From Brachypterus glaber (Eukaryota > Arthropoda > Insecta > Coleoptera > Kateretidae), in assembly GCA_958510825.1 (NCBI GenBank), contig OY294054.1, forward strand, positions 9,588,319 through 9,652,318: a DNA stretch of 64,000 nucleotides. The letters run 5' to 3'. The notes under the pieces were generated by a model. The model was not told the origin of the DNA. It was given only the letters and a program-made list of their open reading frames with translations, and searched no databases. Shown here in pieces: positions 57,388 to 64,000 of the stretch. The position numbers and the translations under genes are program-made. How positions within the stretch are numbered: position 1 is the first letter of the stretch; each line of letters begins with the position of its first letter.

Positions 57388-57532
57388 CATTTGTAACTGA
57401 ATATTCAGTTTACTTTATACAGTGTCGTATTAATTAAGAATACCCCGGTGTATCAATTTGGTTCTTATTTAAAAGTTTTTGAATATTCCCTTTACAGTTT
57501 TTTTTTATGAGAAAGAGATACGGGTAATAATA
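57388..57532 (+). repeat. Direct repeat right of foldback
   Basis: A second copy of 56449-56592, offset by 939 bp, with small differences (ATACCCCGGTG against ATATCCGGTG). Confidence 0.8.
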
Positions 57533-57675
57533 AATAAAAAAAAGGTTAAAAGAAGATTAGGAACGTAATCGGATTTTGAATAGATCAAATCAGATCCCCA
57601 TGAACATATGTGGTAACTCGACCATAAGAAATCAGCTTTTATAAAACGCGACGTTTACGGTGAAATATTCAATAT

Positions 57676-58293
57676 ACAGTGTCCCCGGATCGACTTGACA
57701 ATACCACAAAATTACCATTTTTTTTTTGAATTAAAAAAAACTGATTTGGGACTTTGCCCTGCTTGTGAAAAAACTAATTTTTGTTGAAATATTTTTTTTT
57801 TAAATTGTAGGTGGCGCCAGATACCAGTAAAAAAGTAAAAAGTTTTCAGGTAAACTTACCTTTCCGTAACAGATACAAAAAAAGTTTTTTAAAAAATAGA
57901 TTTTTAATCAAAAATAAGAGACTGGATGTCAAATTTTAATAGTTTTAACTCGTAATAATTTTTTTAAACAGTGTCAAGTTTCCACTGTTTGATTTTTTTT
58001 TAATAAAAAAAAATTAAAAAGTTAAAGTATTAAATTTTGACATGCGGCTCTTATTTTTGATTATAAATATATTTTTTAAATAACTTTTTTTCGTATCTTT
58101 TACGGAAAGGTAAGTTTACCTGAAAAATTTTTACTTTTTCACTGATATCTGGCGCTACCAATAATTTTTCAAAATTGTATTTTAACAAAAATTAGTTTTT
58201 AAGCAAGCAGCGCTGAATCCCAAAGCAGTTTTCCTTAATTCGAAAAAAAAAGGTAATTTTGTGGTATGGTCAAGTCGATCCGGGGACACACTG
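57676..58293. mobile_element. TA-flanked hairpin element (618 bp)
   Basis: CAGTGTCCCCGGATCGACTT at the left mirrors AAGTCGATCCGGGGACACAC at the right, with TA outside. Arms of ~285 bp cover nearly the whole element (ACCACAAAATTACC, AGGTAAACTTACCTTTCCGT-like and TGGCGCCAGATA words mirrored). It is one of the best-preserved hairpins in the window. Confidence 0.85.
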
Positions 58294-58299
58294 TACATT

Positions 58300-58850
58300 A
58301 GGGTGATCCACAAAAATTTCAAATTGAAAAATTTGGAGGTCTCATCCCTAAATTGTTTCAGAATGTTTGAAAAAAATGTAGAGGTCGCTCACAGCCATTT
58401 TTTAAAAAGATAGGTTTCTTTAGCTTTTTTATTTTTTTAAAGTCCGAACGATTTTTTATTTATTTAAATCTTTTTAACACGGCACGCTATAGTAAATGGA
58501 TAACCTCAAAAAAAATTAGAATGTTTTCTTTCAAAATGGCGGAGCTGTGCCCTTTTAAGTTCGAAAATGCACTACAGTGCTTCATTTTAGGCGTAATGAC
58601 AGACACAATTTTTTTTTCATTGTCTTAAAACATTGCGCATGTAGCCCAATAAGTTTCCACATAAAAACCATTATAATTTTTTTTATTGGATATACGGGGT
58701 ATCCAGAAAAAAATAATATATGTATTTTTTTAGCGTTTTTGAAAGATTACTTTGGTTTTTAGGCAGTTTAATTTAATTTTTTTTTGTCTCTAGACAAATA
58801 CTTATATACAGGGTGTTTCCTAAGTACGGTACGTAACTTCAGGGTGTAAT
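58300..58850. other. No gene; end of a gapped repeat
   Basis: TTAGGGTGATCCACAAAAAT near 58299 and ATACAGGGTGTTTCC near 58807 look like terminal sequences but do not pair convincingly. The frame at 58577-58762 is unsupported. Confidence 0.4.
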
Positions 58851-58856
58851 TCCTTA

Positions 58857-59000
58857 AGGCCTATCCAGAAGCTTGCATAAAAACATAAAACATAAGAATG
58901 CCATGCCGTGATTGGCTTACAAGATACATGGCGGCACATCAAGCCAATCACGGCATCGCATTGTTATGTACTGTTGTTATGCGAGCCTGTGGATATGCCC
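58857..59000. mobile_element. Harbinger-like MITE, copy 2 (intact, 144 bp)
   Basis: AGGCCTATCCAGAAGCTTGC faces GCGAGCCTGTGGATATGCCC. TTA is duplicated outside (58854-58856, 59001-59003). The inner palindrome GCCGTGATTGGCTT/AAGCCAATCACGGC is conserved. It shows what the interrupted copy at 48.8 kb looked like before insertion. Confidence 0.85.
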
Positions 59001-59038
59001 TTACCCAAAAATAAGAAAAAAAGTTCATATAAACATTA

Positions 59039-59620
59039 GGGTGCTTTTTTTTTCGACTATTTTTTTTTCTGTCCCATCACGAAGTTTTGTTGGAAGTACC
59101 CTAAAAAAAATCCCTCAAAATTTTAGCCCTTAATATTAATATTAAGTAGTGGACCAAGGCATGTAAAGATTTCCCATTGAAAATACACGTAAACTTTGAT
59201 TTTTTTTCTTTAAATTTCTATAGCTTAGCGGCATTTTATGGCATCGCTTCGACCATAGACAGGTATTTCTCAAAATTAAATGCTCTACAAAAGTGCCCAT
59301 TGCAGCATAATCATAACTCGTACTGGTGAGGTAGTTTGGGCCACCAAACCCAATTTTTTCATAAAATTTACGTTTTTCTGTCCTTATCTCGTAATTGACA
59401 AGAGCTACAAAAAATATTCAAATGACAAACTTGTAGAAAATTTAATTTCCTACAAAAATGGTTCTTGGTACTAAATAGCTAACATCAATATTTCTTGAGA
59501 TAGTGATGTATAATGAAATAACGATTTTTTATAATTTGACGTGATACTCGATAATAATTTGAAATAACAAAAACTTTAGAATTGAATACCAAAAAAAAAT
59601 AGTCGAAAAAAAAAGCACCC
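59039..59620. mobile_element. TA-flanked TIR element (582 bp)
   Basis: GGGTGCTTTTTTTTTCGACT faces AGTCGAAAAAAAAAGCACCC with TA on both sides. The interior includes TTTCCTACAAAAATGGTTCT-type text shared with 10.7-11.0 kb. No genes. Confidence 0.75.
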
Positions 59621-59633
59621 TAATAAACATAAT

Positions 59634-59914
59634 GGGAGGCATAGCGTAGTGGCTAGCGCGTATGCATAGCAAGTCTACTATCGTGAGTTCGATTCTCACT
59701 GGCGCCGATTTGCCTTTTTCAGTTAATTAATAATTGAAATTTGGCGAAGGCGTAAGTGAAGCGGACACTCCTTATAAATTGGTTCGAAAGTCAATTAAAG
59801 CCGGTGGTTTCCTCTACTACTAGCCCACACATGTCCTGGACTTAGAGGATGCTTAATTAAGTAGAATAGTACGAGGTTAAACAAACATGTAATAATGTAA
59901 TGTAATGTAATAAT
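59634..59914 (+). mobile_element. tRNA-derived SINE, copy 3
   Basis: The head is GGGAGGCATAGCGTAGTGG (A box TAGCGTAGTGG) with B box GTTCGATTCTC and GGCGCC at 59701-59706. The shared body follows, then an (AATGT)n-like tail at about 59886-59914. The acceptor stem cannot be paired, so this is a SINE head rather than a working tRNA gene. Confidence 0.85.
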
Positions 59915-60560
59915 ATGTCCTAAAACGACTCGTAAGGGAGCTATGCTATGCTATTTAATAACTCAAGAACCCTTTGTGTTATAGCAAAGAGGTATTGCAT
60001 GTATTCTATCTCTAATAAGGCCTATCAGCCAATGGTATTTGCATATAGTTACTTTAACCAGGAACGTCCGAAATGGGGGGCCTTATCACTTTTTTGCCCC
60101 AAACTTTTTTCTGTGTAACTTTTTTGTGGATTTATTATCAGAATAGTATTTCTCATGTAAAGATACATTAAAAAAGTACAGTAGGTAGGGCTAAATGTGA
60201 CACCCAGGGTAATTGTGACATGTCCTGTTATAATTCTTCTAAACAAGATTAAATCCAATCGAAATTTTACGCGCAATGTTTATTACTATCAAAAAGTCCA
60301 AACCTAATGCCAGGGTTGGATTTGATCTAAATTAGTTTAGAAGAATTATAAAAGGACATGTCACAATTACCCTGGGTGTCACATTTAGCCCAACCTACTG
60401 TACTCTTGTTGTAATACCGTAGGATAAACCGTTTTCGAGAAAAATTTATTTGAACGTGAAACCACGGTTCGAGGACGAAAAATTAAATACCAAAGTGTTA
60501 AAAACCAAAATTTTAATAATGCGGGGTGGTTCTACATTAAAAACTTATGTACATACCTAC
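59915..60560. mobile_element. Foldback-family arm with MITE insertion
   Basis: AATAACTCAAGAACCCTTTG, AACCAGGAACGTCCGAAATG and AACCGTTTTCGAGAAAAATT match the left arm of the 30.2-kb foldback. A 222-bp MITE interrupts it at 60179-60400. Confidence 0.6.
60179..60400. mobile_element. 222-bp hairpin MITE with TA target, empty site known
   Basis: CAGTAGGTAGGGCTAAATGT with GACACCCAGGGTAATTGTGA at the left mirrors TCACAATTACCCTGGGTGTC with ACATTTAGCCCAACCTACTG at the right. Arms are ~65 bp with two mismatches. TA flanks (60177-60178, 60401-60402). The homologous foldback at ~30548 reads GGTACTCTTGTTG without the insert. Confidence 0.9.
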
Positions 60561-60755
60561 TAAAAAATAAAAATGTAGCTTTTATTAAACGAGGTAAATA
60601 ATACTGTGCGACCCAAAATTTAGGCATGAGATCTGTCAACGACATTCGTTAATTTAGCACCAATATAGTCGAGTCCCCAAGGGGTTACGCTACATTATGC
60701 CATTTAAGCGATTATTTTTTTAATTTGAAGTTTCCAATGCAGGCTAATATCCAAA

Positions 60756-60757
<2 letters not shown>

Positions 60758-60832
<75 letters not shown>

Positions 60833-61236
60833 TCCCTCTCCCTCTCCCTCTCCCTCTCCCTCTCCCTCTCCCTCTCCCTCTCCCTCTCCCTCTCCCTCTC
60901 CCTCTCCCTCTCCCTCTCCCTCTCCCTCTCCCTCTCCCTCTCCCTCTCCCTCTCCCTCTCCCTCTCCCTCTCCCTCTCCCTCTCCCTCTCCCTCTCCCTC
61001 TCCCTCTCCCTCTCCCTCTCCCTCTCCCTCTCCCTCTCCCTCTCCCTCTCCCTCTCCCTCTCCCTCTCCCTCTCCCTCTCCCTCTCCCTCTCCCTCTCCC
61101 TCTCCCTCTCCCTCTCCCTCTCCCTCTCCCTCTCCCTCTCCCTCTCCCTCTCCCTCTCCCTCTCCCTCTCCCTCTCCCTCTCCCTCTCCCTCTCCCTCTC
61201 CCTCTCCCTCTCCCTCTCCCTCTCCCTCTCCCTCTC
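60758..61236. repeat. (TC)n then (TCTCCC)n microsatellite
   Basis: About 70 bp of pure TC are followed by ~68 uninterrupted TCTCCC hexamers. One strand is all pyrimidine. The Ser-Leu and Arg-Gly open frames on the two strands are pure consequences of the repeat. Confidence 0.95.
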
Positions 61237-61437
61237 ATATGATACTTCATCAGGAATTTAAACATTTAAAAAAGCACATCTAGATTTCTAGATATAACAT
61301 TCAATCTGATAAAAGTTGATATGGTTAAAATGTCTTGGTTTTTGAGCCATCATTTGGTCTCTCCTTCTAACCAGCTCTTTTTTATAAATTACGCCTTCTC
61401 TCAATTCTTTCTAATACTCTCTTGTTTGGGGAAGGGG

Positions 61438-62166
61438 TCTTTACAGCGCAGTCCATTACCGCCTATGGAATTTACCCCGCAAAGACTTTACCCCGAAAGC
61501 CATTACCGCGAAGGGGTCAATACCGCGCATGGACTTTACCGTGAAAACCATAACCGCGCATAATTATTTTTTTTTTAAGAAAAAAAGTTTAAATAAAACA
61601 AAAATAAATATTTTGCAGAAAACAATCAAACAGTTCTAACTGATATAGCTGCTGGGTTAGGGTTGTGGCCATTACTAGTTTCCTTTAAAACATTTTCGTC
61701 CGAAGTATGCAAGCGCCCCTTGCAACAAATCACGTCGTAATTTACGCACTTACAATTTTTTAAGTCTTTTCTTTCCTGTATATGAAATGTTTATATATAG
61801 CGAGGTCTTTGCACCTAGCACTTTTCATTATTTCGATCAACATGACGATTCATACTAAAGTGATTATTAATCAGCGATTTATACAAATCAGTCGATATAA
61901 ATTTAAAAAAAAAACACACATAAAAAGTCCAAACCAAACCAAACTGCCATCAATACCACGGAAATACCCTTACATAAAATAAAAATAATGTATAACGATT
62001 TTTGCTGTTAAATTCATACGCGGTAAAGACCGTTCGCGGTAATGAACTGCACGGTAATGGTCTTTGCGGTAAAGGACATGCGCGGTAATGGCTTGTCGCG
62101 GTAATGGCGATCGCGGTAATGAACTGCGCGGTAATGGTCTTCGCGGTAGTTTTTTCGCTGTAAAGT
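61438..62166. mobile_element. Element with opposed GCGGTAATGG arrays
   Basis: CTTTACAGCG near the left end faces CGCTGTAAAG at the right. Just inside each end is an array of a ~16-20 bp motif: CCATTACCGC-type on the left (61440-61562, ~8 copies) and GCGGTAATGG-type on the right (62020-62160, ~9 copies), so the arrays are inverted. The central ~450 bp is AT-rich without coding text. A motif array at both ends suggests multiple transposase-binding sites. Confidence 0.65.
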
Positions 62167-62259
62167 CCGGCGCCCGTTGCTTGTAACTCTACCACTTTAA
62201 TATTCTCCTATAGCACCTTATTTGTAAAGTGATTTTTTTCCATCCGAAAAGAATAAAAG

Positions 62260-62939
62260 AAGTTGAAGGTTGAAATATGTAGATGGGTAATGACCATGCT
62301 GAAAAACAGAACTATTGAGACATCACTCCAACAATCAATGATAGAAGTTCTGGTGTCCTCAGGGAGGGGCGTTATCGCCACTCCTATGGTGCCTTGTGGT
62401 AAACAGTCTTCTGGAGGATTTGTAGACACATGGCTTCTATGCACAGGGATATGCGGATGACATAACGATTCTCGTATGTGGCAAGTACGGCAAAACTGTA
62501 TCAGAAGTGATGCAGGGAGCCCTTAAGGTCATAGAGAATTGATGCAGAAGAGTGGGACTGCCGGTAAACCCTACAAAAACCACACTTATTCCATTTACCA
62601 GGAAACTCGTAATTGAGCCTCCAAGGTTATTTGGAACTAAGCTGAAGTTAGTGGGGCAAGCAAAGTATCTCGGAGTCATCCTAGATAGCAAGTTATCTTA
62701 TAAACCCCATCTAACAGATAAAACAAACAGAGCTATTAGAGCACTATGGGCTTGTAGACGCATGTTTGGCAAAAACTGGGGAATTAAACCTGGAATGTTG
62801 CACTGGGTATACAAGGTGATTGTAAAACCCATAGTGACATATGCTGCGATAGTGTGGTGGCATAAAGCCAATGCCACTACCAACAGACTGATGCTAAACA
62901 AGGTACAAAGACTGGCCTGCATCGGGGTAGCGGGGGGCA
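62260..62939 (+). pseudogene. LINE reverse transcriptase, broken
   Basis: In order: CRWVMTMLKNRTIETSL (62275-62330); then, after a frameshift, PQGGALSPLLWCLVVNSLLE and a stop; the catalytic YADD at 62450-62461 in QGYADDITILV; a Trp-to-stop change before CRRVGLPVNPTKTTLIPF; KYLGVILDSKLSY; CRRMFGKNWGIKPGMLHW; and PIVTYAAIVWWHKA. These are the palm and thumb motifs of Jockey-superfamily RTs. The protein would have primed cDNA synthesis at a nick, but the breaks prevent this. Confidence 0.85.
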
Positions 62940-63245
62940 ATGAATACTACCCCCACCGCAGCACTTGAAGTCCTACTAGACCTGCCTCCATTACATTTGG
63001 CGGCAAAAACAGAGGGACTTATGGCAGCGTACAGACTAAGAATTAACGGCATGGGAGACCGCCATAGTGGGTTAGAACACACCAAAATCTTTGAGAAAAT
63101 TGACAATACAGACATACTATCCATGAAAACAGATAGGATTGCTATAGTCTATGATTTCAGGCAACCGGCAAAGGCTGAAATACCTAGCCGGGATGTATGC
63201 GATTTATGTCTGCGTACAAGAAATGGTATCGGAGTCCTACACGGA
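62938..63245 (+). pseudogene. LINE connection domain and start of RNase H
   Basis: After a frameshift the text resumes as MNTTPTAALEVLLDLPPLHL, which follows the LNKVQRLACIGVAG motif of the preceding frame. This is the well-conserved 'R.TPT.ALEVLL.LPPL' region just after RT in these LINEs. It continues through MAAYRLRINGMGDR to a stop at 63246. Confidence 0.75.
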
Positions 63246-63279
63246 TAGGGCAGTAAATATAATTTCAGACACCAGGCAG

Positions 63280-63534
63280 CAATAAAGGCATTAGATTCAT
63301 ATGCCTTTAGCTCGGAACTGGTATATGAATGCCACAGCGAGCTATGTAGACTGGCTGAACATAACAAAGTAAATTTGATATGGGTACCAGGACATCAAGG
63401 AATAGATGGTAATGAGAAGGCAGACGACCTGGCAAGAAAGGGGAGTGAAGCCGTACTCACAGGACCAGAACCGTGCTGTGGGGGTATCTTATTCCACTGC
63501 CAGACACGAGGTCAGGAAAATGTTGAGGAATAAA
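63280..63534 (+). pseudogene. LINE RNase H, C-terminal half
   Basis: In a third frame: ALDSYAFSSELVYECHSEL, then VNLIWVPGHQGIDGNEKADD and LARKGS, the characteristic W-V-P-G-H-x-G-x-x-G-N-E-x-A-D signature of RNase H type I with its conserved His and Asp. Another frameshift and a stop follow at 63532-63534. Confidence 0.85.
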
Positions 63535-63557
63535 CACCAGCAACATTGAATAGATGT

Positions 63558-63960
63558 ACCTAAAATGAGGCACTCTAAACTCTTTCTAACAACCAAGAAA
63601 AGAACCAGCTTACTTCTAGGCATGTCCAGGAGTCAACTGAGAGCAATAACGGGTATAATAACTGGGCACTGCTTACTGAACAAGCATCGACACCAAATGG
63701 GACAGACTACGAGCCCCGTGTGTGTGCAAGAGATATAGAGAAGGGGCGAAGAGCCCTACCACCTCATATGTGAATGTCCATCTCTAATAGGCCTAAGATG
63801 GAGGTACTTTGGGAACGGCTCGCTGGAACCAAACGAGATCATGAACACTCCCCTGAAACCGTACCTGGACTTTATAAAAGAAACAGGGATGTTATTAGGG
63901 ATCTGTGCGGTTAACACAAAGGTCCCTAACGACCAGGTGTTGAGGGCAGTGAACCCCGCA
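63558..63960 (+). pseudogene. LINE C-terminal Cys/His segment
   Basis: A further frame gives LRAITGIITGHCLLNKHRHQ, MGQTTSPVCV, a stop, then EEPYHLICECPSL and YFGNGSLEPNEI. The T-G-H-C...H...C...E-x-x-x-H-x-x-C-x-C-P pattern is the C-terminal zinc-binding-like motif of these LINEs. Confidence 0.75.
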
Positions 63961-64000
63961 CTGAACTAAATAATCATTTAAAGGTTTTTAACAACCTTAT

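Larger units (their letters stand above)
62255..63970 (+). mobile_element. Degraded I/Jockey-superfamily LINE with RNase H
   Basis: A 5'-truncated ORF2 running RT, RNase H and a C-terminal Cys/His segment over ~1.7 kb. The element may end near 63970 (TGAACTAAATAATCATTT), about 30 bp before the window end. At least four frameshifts and three in-frame stops make it non-functional. An RNase H domain after RT is found in the I, R1/LOA-like and Outcast groups; I cannot choose among them from this copy. Confidence 0.8.

Noticed and set aside
60725..61265. Long Ser-Leu and Arg-Gly open frames on opposite strands
   Set aside because: They are direct translations of the TC/TCTCCC microsatellite and lack any non-repeat content.

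Overview
The window is AT-rich, gene-poor animal DNA, most likely from an insect with a repeat-laden genome. The evidence is the set of mobile elements: Jockey/I-type and CR1-like non-LTR retrotransposons, a tRNA-derived SINE, many TA- or TTA-flanked hairpin MITEs, and a remnant pogo-like helix-turn-helix exon. I see no host gene, bacterial or viral gene, authentic tRNA gene or rRNA. The species cannot be named from what is here.

Layout. 0-5 kb: a composite inverted element with CACAGTG ends around a ~165-bp satellite (0.65-2.03 kb), then a foldback element with a SINE inside (2.49-3.41 kb). 5.6-9.7 kb: an inverted repeat, copy 1 of a family with two long hairpins (6.06-6.46 kb), a PIF/Harbinger-like element (6.61-7.51 kb), a TA-flanked hairpin and an 883-bp TIR element. 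11-16.3 kb: small MITEs, one with a perfect 8-bp target duplication, an apparently perfect 371-bp tandem duplication and an element carrying a ~120-bp minisatellite. 17.7-23 kb: a 1.06-kb TIR element, a pogo-like non-autonomous element, hairpin-family copy 2 and a 1-kb foldback. 25-35 kb: another 'ATGGCGGATCC' minisatellite, hAT-like ends, and a degraded ~148-bp array apparently split by a block of foldbacks, part of which is tandemly duplicated (1.33 kb).

36-44 kb: a degraded LINE 3' part with a MITE inside, a foldback with two tandem hairpins, a second SINE and the best coding sequence of the window, a LINE reverse transcriptase (41.2-43.3 kb, minus strand). 45-52 kb: a TIR element with a 9-bp target duplication that carries hairpin-family copy 3, then a 2.4-kb DNA transposon sitting inside a 144-bp-type Harbinger MITE. 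54-60.5 kb: nested TIR elements, a Jockey-like LINE fragment, several hairpin MITEs and a third SINE. 60.7-64 kb: a 480-bp pyrimidine microsatellite, an element with opposed arrays of a GCGGTAATGG motif, and a frameshifted LINE with RT and RNase H that runs to within about 30 bp of the window end.

No genes work together as a pathway. The window reads as layered transposition in which later insertions can often be ordered relative to earlier ones. The most distinctive items are the three-copy hairpin-pair family, the GCGGTAATGG arrays, the 8-bp-TSD minisatellite MITE, the CACAGTG composite element and the 2.4-kb transposon with an ATTA duplication. All alignments were made by eye, so element limits are approximate unless a target duplication fixes them.
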